A stretch of DNA of 64,000 nucleotides from Desulfogranum marinum (GCF_016918565.1 NZ_JAFFQD010000004.1:62001-126000); one strand, 5' to 3'. Shown: positions 10,607-20,195, numbered from the stretch's first letter. Notes: generated by a model not told the origin, from the sequence alone. Program-made: numbers and translations.

Positions 10607-12435
10607 ACCGGCTCCAGAGTGAGATGATCCATAATATACTGACGGCGTTCAGGAGTGTTCTTACCCATGTAAAATTTGAGTACTCTGCCCACTTCGCTGA
10701 GCGAATCCATTCTAATTTGTTTTATGCGCATATCATCGCCGATAAACTGTTTAAATTCCGCCGGCGAGATTTCTCCTAAGCCTTTAAATCGTGTCACCTC
10801 AATACTTCTGTCCCCCTTGCCTTTACCCTTAAGCAAGCTGATAGCCTCGTCCATCTCTTTATTGGTATAGCAGTAATGAGTTTTTTGTTTATTACGTACC
10901 CTGAAGATGGGTGTTTCCAAAATATACAGATGACCGAGCTTGATCAGCGGTTCAAAATAATGCAGGAAAAAAGTAAGGAGCAGGTTACGGATATGGAGGC
11001 CGTCAACATCAGCATCGGTTGCAAATATTACTTTGTCAAACCGAAGGTTGGATATGGATTCTTCAACGTCCAGTGCTCGCATGAGAGAATACATCTCATC
11101 GTTTTTATACAGTACGTCCAGTCGTTGTCCATAGACATTCATCGGCTTACCTTTGATGGAAAAAACAGCCTGGGTCATGGGGTCTCGAGAACTGACAATG
11201 GATCCTGCTGCTGACTGACCCTCGGTGATAAAAAGCATGTTTTCCCTGCCGTCTTTTGACGGCTTGCCCCTTGAAGGGTGATATTTGCAGTCTTTTAACT
11301 GGGGGATTTTGAGAGCAACTTTTTTGGCCTTTGCCTTTGCCTCTTTTCTTACGGACTGCAACTCCTTGCGCACCCTTTCGTTTCGCTGTATTTTGTCGAG
11401 CACCAACTCCGCAGACTCGGGATGCATATACAGGAAATTGGCAACTGCATCCCTGGTGGCGTTGACAATATCGGAACGGATGTCGGTGTTGCCGAGTTTG
11501 TTTTTTGTTTGAGATTCAAAAACCGGTTCTTGCACCTTGACTGCCAACACAGCGACAAGACCGTCGCGAACATCCTGACCGGTGAATTTTTTGTCACTGA
11601 ACTCATTGACTCCTTTTAAAAATCCTTCGCGAAAGGCAGACAAATGGGTTCCACCTTCACTTGTGTAGGTTCCGTTGACAAACGAAAAGTAGAGTTCCCC
11701 ATAATCATCGGTGTGGGTAAAGGAAAACTCAAGGGCATTGCCGCTGAAGTAGCCCGGTTCGTATATCCTTTTGCTGTTGACTTCTTTTTCCAATAGATCC
11801 TGTAGACCTTTTTTAGAAAAATATTCAGTGTCGTTAAAGTACAGTTTCAGTCCTGCATTAAGATAGGCGTAGCGCCATAGTCGTTGGTCAACATATTCAT
11901 GGTCAAAGGTGTATTCCGGAAACAGATCAGGATCAGGCAAAAATTCGATCAGGGTGCCGTTTTTTTCCTTTGTCTCCCCTTCCTCTTCTTCTTGAAGGTT
12001 GCCATGATCAAAAATCGCTTTTTTATATTTTCCATCACGAAAGGCACATACCGAAAAAAAGTTTGAAAGCGCGTTTACAGCTTTTGTCCCGACCCCGTTT
12101 AAGCCGACAGAGAACTGAAAGACATCGGTATTGTATTTGGCACCTGTATTGATAACGGAAACACACTCGACCACCTTACCAAGAGGAATGCCTCGACCAT
12201 AGTCACGTATACGGCAGAGCCCTGATTGTTCAATGGATATGTCGACTGTTTTGCCGTATCCCATAATGAATTCATCCACGGCATTATCCACCACCTCTTT
12301 AAGAAGGATATAAATGCCATCATCCGGATGACTGCCGTCACCCAGTCGCCCGATATACATACCCGGTCTTTTTCTTATATGTTCAAGGGAACTGAGGGTT
12401 TTAATTTTTGATTCGTCGTACAGATGATTTGACAT
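10603..12435 (-). CDS. parE: DNA topoisomerase IV-type subunit B (GyrB/ParE family)
   Basis: This is the ATPase subunit, 610 residues. The GHKL nucleotide-binding fold shows LLKEVVDNAVDEF (the Glu/Asn motif), RIRDYGRGIPLGKV and GLNGVGTKAVNALS. The TOPRIM region shows LFITEGQSAAGSI and FATDADVDGLHIRNLLLTFF, where the acidic residues bind magnesium for strand cleavage. The length without the long GyrB insert is ParE-like. It is followed by parC with a 4-base overlap and preceded, 86 bases upstream, by a zinc-ribbon gene. Confidence 0.92.
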   Translation of the reverse strand: MSNHLYDESKIKTLSSLEHIRKRPGMYIGRLGDGSHPDDGIYILLKEVVDNAVDEFIMGYGKTVDISIEQSGLCRIRDYGRGIPLGKVVECVSVINTGAKYNTDVFQFSVGLNGVGTKAVNALSNFFSVCAFRDGKYKKAIFDHGNLQEEEEGETKEKNGTLIEFLPDPDLFPEYTFDHEYVDQRLWRYAYLNAGLKLYFNDTEYFSKKGLQDLLEKEVNSKRIYEPGYFSGNALEFSFTHTDDYGELYFSFVNGTYTSEGGTHLSAFREGFLKGVNEFSDKKFTGQDVRDGLVAVLAVKVQEPVFESQTKNKLGNTDIRSDIVNATRDAVANFLYMHPESAELVLDKIQRNERVRKELQSVRKEAKAKAKKVALKIPQLKDCKYHPSRGKPSKDGRENMLFITEGQSAAGSIVSSRDPMTQAVFSIKGKPMNVYGQRLDVLYKNDEMYSLMRALDVEESISNLRFDKVIFATDADVDGLHIRNLLLTFFLHYFEPLIKLGHLYILETPIFRVRNKQKTHYCYTNKEMDEAISLLKGKGKGDRSIEVTRFKGLGEISPAEFKQFIGDDMRIKQIRMDSLSEVGRVLKFYMGKNTPERRQYIMDHLTLEPV

Positions 12436-12521
12436 AGGCAGACTTTTATCCGGTGATCTTAAGATTTCAATCTCGTAGTTATAGAAGGTGCTTTTTTTGA
12501 CAGCTGGGATATCGAGAAGGA

Positions 12522-12728
12522 TTATTCCATCATGTGCACCCGTTCACAGTCCGGGCAAATCCAGGTGGGCCCATTGCTCATACCCCACTTGTTTTCGGCA
12601 AAGCATTCGGGGCAGATCTGGAAGCCACAGGTGCAATTCCAGCAAAATGGCTTTTCCTGTTTGCAGCAATGACACTTAAATTCCTTACGACGCCGTCTGC
12701 GTTTGTTTGATGGAGCGCTGTTACTCAT
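12522..12728 (-). CDS. Small zinc-ribbon protein of unknown function
   Basis: A 68-residue protein with a basic N-terminus (KRRRRRKEFK) and four cysteine pairs: CHCC, CWNCTC, CPEC and CPDC. These would make two zinc knuckles. Basic, cysteine-rich proteins of this kind usually bind nucleic acid or protein, but nothing specific can be stated. It sits between cutA and parE on the same strand, so it may be part of their transcript. Confidence 0.65.
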   Translation of the reverse strand: MSNSAPSNKRRRRRKEFKCHCCKQEKPFCWNCTCGFQICPECFAENKWGMSNGPTWICPDCERVHMME

Positions 12729-12770
12729 TAAATTACTCTGTTCTTTTATATGAAAAAATGCTCAATATAT

Positions 12771-13100
12771 TTATGCCGCATCCACATTCTGCAACTCACC
12801 AGCAAGCCAATCTAAGTAGGTTGCGGAGCCGAGTATGATTGGAGTTGCAATAATTTCAGGTTCGTCATAGGGATGGATCTGTTTAAGAGTCTCTTTTAGG
12901 CGGTTAAAAAGGCTGCTGTGCGATTTCATGGTACAGAGATATTCTTCCTCCTGATGTATTTCGCCCTGCCAACTGTAGACAGACATGCACTTGCTTATCT
13001 GGACACAACCGGCAAGCTTTTTTTTAACCACTTGTCCGGCGATTACAAGTGCGTCTGTTTCGTTGGCAACCGTTGTCTGTGCTTGAATATATGTTGACAC
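12771..13100 (-). CDS. cutA: Divalent-cation tolerance protein CutA
   Basis: A 109-residue CutA1 protein, trimeric with a ferredoxin-like fold. The diagnostic C-terminal HPYDEPEIIATPI and TYLDWL segments and the central KKLAGCVQI region with SVYSWQGEI are present. It starts with GTG, with a GAGGTG Shine-Dalgarno a few bases upstream. It is linked to copper and other divalent-cation tolerance in E. coli, though the molecular role is unsettled. It is first in the minus-strand run that continues into parE and parC, and divergent from coaX. Confidence 0.93.
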   Translation of the reverse strand: MSTYIQAQTTVANETDALVIAGQVVKKKLAGCVQISKCMSVYSWQGEIHQEEEYLCTMKSHSSLFNRLKETLKQIHPYDEPEIIATPIILGSATYLDWLAGELQNVDAA

Positions 13101-13246
13101 TATTTACACCTCGTCAAATAACTGGTACAGAGTTTTCAAGATACGGGGAAGAGAGTCCACAATGTCGTTTTGCCAGAGGTATATTAACAACCTCGGTCAA
13201 AAAAAACAAATATTGCCCAAGGGTAAAGTAAACAGCTGGAGAGAAA

Positions 13247-14038
13247 ATGCTTTTTACTGTTGATGTCGGCAACTCCCACACTGTCAGTGGGGTGGTGCAC
13301 AACGACAAATTTATAGCCAATTGGCGACTGCAGTCCAATCAGGATAGAACAGCCGATGAACTTGCTATCCGTTACAATGCCCTCTTTCAGATGGCGAATA
13401 TCGATCCTCGGCAGATTACCGGCTTTATTGTATCTTCCGTCGTGCCGACTTTGGAAACAAGCTGGCTCAATTTTGCCATGAGTTACCTGGTTGAACTCAA
13501 GCATCCGCCTCTTGCTGTTAATCATCTTTTGGATTTGGCCGGTTTAACAATTAAAATTGAAAATCCGGCTGAAGTTGGTGCAGACCGGATTGTCAATGCG
13601 GTGGCAGCCTGGGATCGTTTTCATTCGGCTTTTATAGTGGTTGATTTTGGGACAGCCATCACTTTTGACTGCATCAATGCTCAACATGAATATCTTGGCG
13701 GCACCATTCATCCTGGAATAGGTATTTCTCTGGATGCCCTGGCCTCAAGGACTGCAAAATTACCACGGCTGGATATTGATGTTACTCCGGAAAATCCCAT
13801 TGGGACGACTACTGTAAAAGCAATACATTCCGGTATGTTATATGGGTTTGGCGGTTTGATAGATCGTATGACCGCCATTCTGGGGAAAGAAATTGCTCCT
13901 GAACAGGAAAAAGTGCAAACCATTGCCACCGGCGGGATGGCCGATGTTATACTGCCTTATGCCAATTCTCTGGACATTGCTGATAAGCAGTTGACCCTTT
14001 TAGGATTAAAACATCTGTATGCCATTAACACCAAATAG
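13247..14038 (+). CDS. coaX: Type III pantothenate kinase CoaX
   Basis: CoaX phosphorylates pantothenate, the first step of CoA biosynthesis. The 263-residue protein shows the ASKHA-fold phosphate-1 motif LFTVDVGNSHT at the N-terminus, NPAEVGADRIVNAVAA in the middle, the catalytic IVVDFGTAITFDCI motif, and GGTIHPGIGISLDAL. The late ATGGMADVI is also typical. A GGAG lies about 8 bases before the ATG. The stop is one base before the next ATG, so the S66 peptidase gene is translationally coupled. Confidence 0.95.
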   Translation: MLFTVDVGNSHTVSGVVHNDKFIANWRLQSNQDRTADELAIRYNALFQMANIDPRQITGFIVSSVVPTLETSWLNFAMSYLVELKHPPLAVNHLLDLAGLTIKIENPAEVGADRIVNAVAAWDRFHSAFIVVDFGTAITFDCINAQHEYLGGTIHPGIGISLDALASRTAKLPRLDIDVTPENPIGTTTVKAIHSGMLYGFGGLIDRMTAILGKEIAPEQEKVQTIATGGMADVILPYANSLDIADKQLTLLGLKHLYAINTK

Positions 14039-14039
14039 T

Positions 14040-14975
14040 ATGAAACCTGTCCTGCCTCCCAGACTCAGAAAAGGTGACACCATTGGTTTGTTTTGTCCTG
14101 CCGGACCAGTCAGGGACATCAGAGCATTTGAGGGGGGAATCAATCTTATCAAAGAGCTCGGTTTTCAGATTAAACTACAGGGAGCCTTCCAGAACAATGA
14201 CAATTACCTTGCTGATGGTGATGCGGCCCGCGCGCAGAATTTTCACGCCCTATGGGAGGATACTCGTGTACAGGCGGTTATGGCAATACGCGGCGGGTTC
14301 GGCTCGGTCAGGATGATGGAGCATATTGAGCTTGATCGACTGCAGCGCAATCCTAAAATGCTGATAGGTTTCAGTGATGTCAGTGCTCTTATCAGTGGAA
14401 TGATTAGCCACGCAAATCTTGTGGCCGTGCATGGACCAGTTGTTACTTCCCTCACCTTGCATGATCAACAAAGTGTTCACCAACTATTCTCCCTGTTGAC
14501 CGGCGAAGCAGAAGATTTGATTGCCGGTAAAGGTATGGAGATTTTACGCGGTGGCAATCGGAGAGGAAGAATTATGGGTGGTAATCTGACCACCTTAGTG
14601 CACCTAATAGGTACTCCTTGGGACTCTTCCTGGGAGAATGCTCTTCTTGTGCTTGAAGATACGAGTGAATCCTTATACCGACTGGATCGGATGTTAACCC
14701 AGCTTGCCTTCAGTGGCCGTTTGGACCGTTTGGCAGGACTTATTTTAGGCACTTTTGATCCTGGCAATTCTGATCGTCTGGAAACTCTGCGTTTGCAGGA
14801 ACAGGTATGGCAACGTGCGCTGGAACTAACCCAGCGTTTTGATTTTCCTGTGTGGGCGAATTTCCCAGTCGGTCATCAAGCGGCTAATTTTGCACTCCCC
14901 ATGGGGATGGAGGCGACCATGGATTCACAGACCGGCAAGCTGCGACTGCATACAGACTCTGTGCAGGTACTATGA
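14040..14975 (+). CDS. ldcA: LD-carboxypeptidase, peptidase family S66 (LdcA-like)
   Basis: A 311-residue cytoplasmic enzyme expected to remove the terminal D-Ala from muropeptide tetrapeptides in peptidoglycan recycling. The family's Ser-Glu-His elements are visible: the nucleophile in IGFSDVSAL, the Glu in LVLEDTSESLYRLDRML, and the late His in FPVGHQAANFALPMG. KGDTIGLFCPAGPV opens the protein as usual. The frame is open 7 codons further upstream, but the ATG at 14040 lies one base after the coaX stop, which suggests termination-reinitiation. No separate Shine-Dalgarno is seen. Confidence 0.9.
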   Translation: MKPVLPPRLRKGDTIGLFCPAGPVRDIRAFEGGINLIKELGFQIKLQGAFQNNDNYLADGDAARAQNFHALWEDTRVQAVMAIRGGFGSVRMMEHIELDRLQRNPKMLIGFSDVSALISGMISHANLVAVHGPVVTSLTLHDQQSVHQLFSLLTGEAEDLIAGKGMEILRGGNRRGRIMGGNLTTLVHLIGTPWDSSWENALLVLEDTSESLYRLDRMLTQLAFSGRLDRLAGLILGTFDPGNSDRLETLRLQEQVWQRALELTQRFDFPVWANFPVGHQAANFALPMGMEATMDSQTGKLRLHTDSVQVL

Positions 14976-14988
14976 TGTTTTACTTTTT

Positions 14989-15642
14989 ATGATAAAACGT
15001 TATTTTCTCACCATCATTTCCTTTCTATTGCTGTTGCTGGGATACGCTGTAACCTTGACACCCCTGGTCGTCATCGGAACCGGCCTGGAACAGCAAACCC
15101 ATTTGCTTGCCTTTGGTATATGGGGGGTACTTGTATTTGGTTCACTGATACCGTTTCTGTCAATGATCATGCGCAAAATCTGGTTTTTTCGTGGACATGG
15201 AGAACCTGTGGCGCTGAAAATGCTGCAAGAAAAACTCCTTGCCGTTAATCATGGTAAAGGACCGGTCCTGGTGCAGGAAAAAAAGAAAAAATTTATCGTG
15301 ACCTGGCACTACGCAAATCCTCAATGGTGCGAGTTGATGAACAGGATCGGTATGGATAGGCTTTATGAACTGCATCTGTTCTTTGACAATGCCACTAAAA
15401 CAGTTGTTTTTTCTGACAAAAATCGTTCACTACGCTTCGTAGCTTGTCCTGAAAAGGTAAGGACTGGTTTTATAGCTAAGCCAAAGCTTTTTTTGAAAGT
15501 AAGTTTAGGGGAGCAATGGAGTGTCGATAATTATACCGGAGCGGAACCGCAGGACTACAGTTTTCTCCCGGGGGAAATTAAATCACCGGTCTTAGGAACA
15601 GTCCTGAAGTGCGGCTGGAATGTCCGGTTCAGTTTTTTTTAA
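14989..15642 (+). CDS. Uncharacterised membrane-anchored protein
   Basis: A 217-residue protein I do not recognise. The N-terminus has two hydrophobic helices (YFLTIISFLLLLLGYAVTL and LLAFGIWGVLVFGSLIPFL) with a short loop between, then a soluble, mostly polar domain of about 150 residues with aromatic-rich stretches (KKKFIVTWHYANPQWCELM). The long in-frame upstream extension overlaps the S66 gene and is not credible. The ATG at 14989 is 13 bases after the S66 stop. It is probably third in a coaX-ldcA operon. No catalytic motif is visible. Confidence 0.7.
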   Translation: MIKRYFLTIISFLLLLLGYAVTLTPLVVIGTGLEQQTHLLAFGIWGVLVFGSLIPFLSMIMRKIWFFRGHGEPVALKMLQEKLLAVNHGKGPVLVQEKKKKFIVTWHYANPQWCELMNRIGMDRLYELHLFFDNATKTVVFSDKNRSLRFVACPEKVRTGFIAKPKLFLKVSLGEQWSVDNYTGAEPQDYSFLPGEIKSPVLGTVLKCGWNVRFSFF

Positions 15643-15739
15643 GGGGTTTAAAGCTGCCTGATGCATGGCTCCGGACCAGATGAGCTGCCATCATCATTGA
15701 CACCACTTTTTCGGTTTAAGCAATTGATTTTTTAGTATT

Positions 15740-15815
15740 TTTTACCTCTGCGCAGGCGTGTTTCTCGCAGGCAAGCGACCTGCAGGAGACTCCGTAGGGT
15801 GCCTGTGGCTTACGG
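15740..15815 (+). repeat. Interspersed repeat family A, truncated copy 4
   Basis: The segment AAGCGACC...GGAGACTCCGTAGGGTGCC (15773 onward) matches the right arm of the other family A copies. A short left segment with CAGGCGTG may be the remnant of the left end. The central hairpin has been lost. It lies in the 254-base gap between two convergent genes. No other feature is seen in that gap. Confidence 0.6.
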
Positions 15816-15896
15816 TCTTGTTGAATGATGAGATATTGTAGTTCATTGCTATCATACAAACTGTATTGGACTGAGAAAACCCTCTGCCTGTGTCAT

Positions 15897-16799
15897 TTAC
15901 CAATCACCTGAAGCACCACCACCACCGAATCCTCCGCCACCTCCACTGAGCCCATCACTTTTCATTCCACGGTTGTTGTTGCTATTATTATCACCAATAT
16001 TTCCAGGAAAGATCATTCGGGTTCCACTACGGCGAGTGTGACCTCTTCGCTTAACCACGTAACTGACAATGGCGCTACCTAACATCCCGAGCACTGCCAC
16101 CAAAAGGAGCATGGCAATGGATTGGATAAAAGGAGCAGCAAGACCAAGCCCCAAACCATAGAACCCACCTGCCGCAGCCGCGATCTTTTGTTTTTTGCGG
16201 AAAAAAAGGCCTATAAAAAAGAAGCCGAACAAAGCGGCAATGATCCATCCGGCAGGATCAGTTTTTTGTGACGAATTCGCTAAAGAAGCAGCATCAAACT
16301 CTCCCTTGACAGAAGCAATAATTGCTGCAACCCCATTGATTATTCCTTGATCAAATAGTTTTTTTCTAAACTCCGGGACGATGATTTTACTGATAATCCT
16401 ACCGGCAATAAGGTCGGTTAGTACACCTTCAACCCCGTAACCTGTTTCAATACGGATTTTCCTGTCATTTTTTGCAACTAACAACAACACCCCGTTATCA
16501 AACTGCTGATGGCCGATAGCCCATGTCTCTGCGACTTTGAGAGAGTATTGCTCCAGGCTTTCATTGCCAAGCGAGGTTATGGTGAGCACCACTATTTGGG
16601 TTGAATCTTGGGCCGCAACCATTCGCAATTGTTGTTCCAGTAATTGTTTGGTACCGGAAGATAAAAGATTGGCAGTATCATTCACATGTCCTTTTAACTC
16701 GGGAACAGGAAGCGCTGCAGCCTGGATAACACAAAAAAGTAGGCCTAAAGTAATTAAGCAGCCTTTTACAAGCGTGTTGGGAAAACTCAGTAAAGGCAT
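15897..16799 (-). CDS. TPM-domain membrane protein (YgcG/Psb32 family)
   Basis: A 300-residue protein with an N-terminal signal or anchor segment (LVKGCLITLGLLFCVIQAAALPVP), then a TPM domain. It opens with GHVNDTANLLSSGTKQLLEQQL and includes WAIGHQQFDNGVLLLVAKNDRKIRIETGYGVEGVLTD. Two further hydrophobic stretches follow (AGWIIAALFGFFFIGLFF and the AAPFIQSIAMLLLVAVLGMLG region). The end is glycine-rich (GGGGGFGGGGASGDW), as in many bacterial YgcG proteins. TPM proteins are implicated in envelope or photosystem maintenance, and the bacterial function is unclear. It is probably a stand-alone transcript. Confidence 0.85.
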   Translation of the reverse strand: MPLLSFPNTLVKGCLITLGLLFCVIQAAALPVPELKGHVNDTANLLSSGTKQLLEQQLRMVAAQDSTQIVVLTITSLGNESLEQYSLKVAETWAIGHQQFDNGVLLLVAKNDRKIRIETGYGVEGVLTDLIAGRIISKIIVPEFRKKLFDQGIINGVAAIIASVKGEFDAASLANSSQKTDPAGWIIAALFGFFFIGLFFRKKQKIAAAAGGFYGLGLGLAAPFIQSIAMLLLVAVLGMLGSAIVSYVVKRRGHTRRSGTRMIFPGNIGDNNSNNNRGMKSDGLSGGGGGFGGGGASGDW

Positions 16800-16974
16800 G
16801 ATATTATTTTTAAATTGATGTTAAAATTATATCTTGGGTGCATCCTTAGCCTTCCTTTCTTCTTTCAAATATTCTTTTTTTTCCAACCGGAGCAGATATT
16901 TATTGGTTTATATATGTAAAAAAAATGTACTGCCGTTTCATATTTTTGCCTCTTTGATGCATAAATGTACGATA

Positions 16975-19896
16975 TTAAATCTGCTTGAAATCAAAACTCA
17001 TTTTTGTCTGGAAATCGGCGACTTGAGCAAGTGCTTCCCTGAGCAATACCTGCTCCATTTCGGTCACCTGTTTTGGATTGATGTAATTATCAGGAATGTC
17101 GCCTGCTCTGAGGCTCATAATTTGGTGTTTAAACCGCAACTCAAGCAAATATTTATACACAAGGGTCAGTTCCTGACATTCTTTTTTGCTGAGATGGCCT
17201 TTTGCCTGCAGTTGGTTAAACCGGGCAAAGGTGTTGGTTTGAGCTATCCCATGGCGCAGTGCGTAAATGCGTGTGTAATCAACCAGTGGGGTCATCGCCT
17301 TTTTGATACTGAACATTTCTCGATGTTCACCACTGGATTCGACTACAATCTTTTTGAATAAATTTAATGGGGGTTTCGATTGGAGGCAGTTTTGCACCAG
17401 ATGATAGAAAAAAAGTGGTTTTTTGGCGGTGAGATCATTGAGAAAGCTTCGTAATTCGCTTACAAGCCGCGGATCGCCGTGAACCCATCTGAAATCAAAA
17501 AATATTTTTGTATCCAGTAAATCAGCCGGCTCCATTGCTGATACCCAGGTCTGGAAATATTCTTGCCAAACATTAACCGGTTGACACCATTTTGGGTTTT
17601 TAGCCATGACATCTCCCTTGCAGAGAGCATAACCGGCCTCATCCAGCCAGGTGCATACCTTTTCCCCCATACTTTGAAAATATGATACTGTGGTATTTTC
17701 CTGTTCTGGATCGACATTTTCGTAGATAATTGCGTTATCCTGGTCCGTAACCAGAGTTTGCTCCTCTCGACCGACACTGCCAAGAGCCATAAAAGCATAT
17801 TTGCAGGGAGGAGGACCAAGTTCCTCTATTGCCAGTGTGAGGCACTTTTTCATAAATGCTTCGGCAACGGCGGAAATTATACGGGTCAGGTTACGAGCAT
17901 CAGGACTGCTTTCAAAAAGCCGTTGAACCAGCAAGGGTAGCTGGTCTTTCAAAGAAGAAATCTGGAGCGGCGATTCTACCTTGTTGATGTCGCTTATAAG
18001 TTTGGTCAGGATATACTGCTGGTTTTTCAAGAGATTTTTAGCGCTAATAACTTTAAAATACGCTCCCTGCGGGTCACGAATCAGGAGATGATCCACATTT
18101 TTCTCAAGCATTTTGACGATACCTTCAAAAATAAGAGCATCACCTGATATGCCAATAAGAGGAGCACTCATAATAGTGGAGACAGGATTATTACTACTTA
18201 TACTCCCTGTAACCATCCGTTCACGGATATCGTTATCGGTAACAATACCAATAGGATCAGTGTCGGAATCCGGCTTGACCAGAATTGCACTTGATCCAGC
18301 ATGGGTCATAAAACGTGCAGCAAGTTCTATGGACGTTGTCAACGTGCATGTCGGAACGGCAACCGAGTAGGCCCGGTGAATGGGTTCGTTTTGAAAAAGA
18401 AGGCTTGCCTGGAGTTCGCTTATTAGGCCCTCCCTTTCCAATTCCCGTTTGTGTCGTTTTGTGATGTCTTCCACAAAACCATCACAGTAGGTGAGCTTGC
18501 CATAGACATTTTTAACCAGCACGGCTGTTAAAGAAAGGGTTAACTGGTTACCGTCTGGCTGTTGATGGTCCAGGATCATGTTTTTAACAGAACCTTTGGC
18601 CCGTAAAGTTTGTTTAAAGAGCTGGTATTGCGAGGAACTGTCGAAAAGATCTTTTATGTGCAGTGCAAATAAATCGTCAACTGATTCGACCCCCAGAATA
18701 TGCGCGGTTGCCGGATTGGCTTCTACAAAAACTTCGTTATCATCAAAGGTGGTACGAAAAACGCCTATGCTGACATTGGCTGTCAAATGTTCAAATTTCT
18801 GCTTACTTGCACCGAGCTCGCCATCAACTTGTTTTTGGGTGCTGATGTCCTTGATAATAAGAATGATACCCGACTGTCCGTTTATTTCCATTGGCGATAT
18901 GGCAAGCAGTATATCAAATATTGCCCCGTTCTTGTGATGGAATAATGCCTCACATTGAGCCTGTACCTCCAGGTCCAGAATTTCATCAACCTGACTGAAG
19001 GGTTGGTCCACGGAAGGCAGCAAAGTTATAAAATCAGCAAGGGTCATGTCTGTCATTTCCCTTTCTGTATAGCCACTGATGTCTTCCAGTATTTTATTAG
19101 CGTAGACGATCCCCTGGTTGATAATCATCATTACACCCTCAGTGGATGCATCGACCAGGGATTTATATTTTTCACCAGCTAGACGCAGGCTGTGTTCTGT
19201 TTCCTGCCGCTTGGCTTCTATTTTCATGCTCTCCCGGGTCATAAAAAAAAGGAGTGCTGCTATAATGCCGGTTATAGCGAGCGATATGAGAAGAAGTCGG
19301 TTGGTAAGGGCTTTAATTTCTTCACGTACATCCTTCAAGTAAATGCCTGTGCCGATAATCCAACCCCAGGGTTTAAAGAGTTTTACATACGATAATTTAG
19401 GAACGGTTTGACTCGAATCATTTTTGTCCTCCCATAGATAGCGGATATAGCCATCGCCATTAGTTTGTGCTATATCAACAAATTCGGCAAAAAGGTGCCG
19501 TCCCTCTTGATCTCTGAATGTCTGCAGTTCCTGCCCTATAAGGTCGGTTCGGTAGGGATGCATGAGCATTTTAGGGGTCAGGTCCATAACCCAGAAATAA
19601 TCCTTGATTTCCTCTCCATATCTGAGAAACTGGATGTATTGCAGAGCCTGCTTTTGTGCCTCTTCACGGTTTAAACTGCCCTCTTGCTCCTGTTTTGCCG
19701 CTTTATTGACAATCGACCAGGCGGCAAATGAGAGTTCTTTTATCGTTTCTCTTTTTCCCGCCATCATTGATCGTTCTAAAGACGGGATAATAAGCAAAAA
19801 TATGACTGAAGCAAAAAGAGAGATTGCCAGGAGAGACGGCAGAATTATACGGATAAAAAAAGGTCGCCAGACTCGAACACCCTTCTCAGGTGGCAT
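16975..19896 (-). CDS. Membrane sensor: Cache-PAS-PAS-CBS-DUF294 nucleotidyltransferase-like
   Basis: A 973-residue multidomain protein. Order: TM helix (FIRIILPSLLAISLFASVIFLLI, about 12-36); single-Cache periplasmic domain (about 40-200, with DYFWVMDLTPKMLMHPYR and KLFKPWGWIIGTGIYL); second TM helix (about 205-226); two PAS domains (about 250-365 and 375-500); a paired CBS region (about 520-640); a DUF294 nucleotidyltransferase-like domain with FMALGSVGREEQTLVTDQDNA (the GSxGRxE...DxD signature of GlnD-type enzymes); and a DUF294 C-terminal helical domain. An AGGAGG-type site (GAGGAGGAT) 6 bases before the ATG at 19896 fixes the start over a longer open frame. It probably senses a small ligand outside the cell and alters a nucleotidyl-transfer activity inside. 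Substrate and target are unknown. Confidence 0.88.
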   Translation of the reverse strand: MPPEKGVRVWRPFFIRIILPSLLAISLFASVIFLLIIPSLERSMMAGKRETIKELSFAAWSIVNKAAKQEQEGSLNREEAQKQALQYIQFLRYGEEIKDYFWVMDLTPKMLMHPYRTDLIGQELQTFRDQEGRHLFAEFVDIAQTNGDGYIRYLWEDKNDSSQTVPKLSYVKLFKPWGWIIGTGIYLKDVREEIKALTNRLLLISLAITGIIAALLFFMTRESMKIEAKRQETEHSLRLAGEKYKSLVDASTEGVMMIINQGIVYANKILEDISGYTEREMTDMTLADFITLLPSVDQPFSQVDEILDLEVQAQCEALFHHKNGAIFDILLAISPMEINGQSGIILIIKDISTQKQVDGELGASKQKFEHLTANVSIGVFRTTFDDNEVFVEANPATAHILGVESVDDLFALHIKDLFDSSSQYQLFKQTLRAKGSVKNMILDHQQPDGNQLTLSLTAVLVKNVYGKLTYCDGFVEDITKRHKRELEREGLISELQASLLFQNEPIHRAYSVAVPTCTLTTSIELAARFMTHAGSSAILVKPDSDTDPIGIVTDNDIRERMVTGSISSNNPVSTIMSAPLIGISGDALIFEGIVKMLEKNVDHLLIRDPQGAYFKVISAKNLLKNQQYILTKLISDINKVESPLQISSLKDQLPLLVQRLFESSPDARNLTRIISAVAEAFMKKCLTLAIEELGPPPCKYAFMALGSVGREEQTLVTDQDNAIIYENVDPEQENTTVSYFQSMGEKVCTWLDEAGYALCKGDVMAKNPKWCQPVNVWQEYFQTWVSAMEPADLLDTKIFFDFRWVHGDPRLVSELRSFLNDLTAKKPLFFYHLVQNCLQSKPPLNLFKKIVVESSGEHREMFSIKKAMTPLVDYTRIYALRHGIAQTNTFARFNQLQAKGHLSKKECQELTLVYKYLLELRFKHQIMSLRAGDIPDNYINPKQVTEMEQVLLREALAQVADFQTKMSFDFKQI

Positions 19897-20117
19897 GGAT
19901 ATCCTCCTCAGGGAAGTGAGTAGTAGATAAAGACAGCAGCAGAGGTTGTAAGCTGATAGGTTCCGCAACCTGACTGGAAAGACAGTCTAACTAATGTGAT
20001 GTTGGCATGGATTGAGGTACCAATGATTACAACAAAAAATAACAATTATAATATTTAATACTATAGCCTAATATATTTCCAGCTTATTATATTTTAATAG
20101 GTTAATTGAACCGAGAT

Positions 20118-20186
20118 ATTTGAGAGTAGGAAGTATATTCAAAAAACAGTCCATGGTATGATTTAGCCTGATGGACTATCTCAAAT
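20118..20186 (+). promoter_or_regulatory. Nested inverted repeats in the leader of the PilZ gene
   Basis: Two perfect inverted repeats are nested: ATTTGAGA (20118-20125) with TCTCAAAT (20179-20186), and AGTCCAT (20148-20154) with ATGGACT (20171-20177). The outer right arm ends directly before the GAGGAG Shine-Dalgarno of the PilZ gene, so a folded leader could affect translation. It does not match any riboswitch class I know. Confidence 0.35.
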
Positions 20187-20195
20187 GAGGAGACT

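Noticed and set aside
19996-20015. Possible sigma-54 site (TTGGCATGGATTGAGG) between the sensor and PilZ genes
   Set aside because: The GC element is absent at the required 10-base distance from GG.
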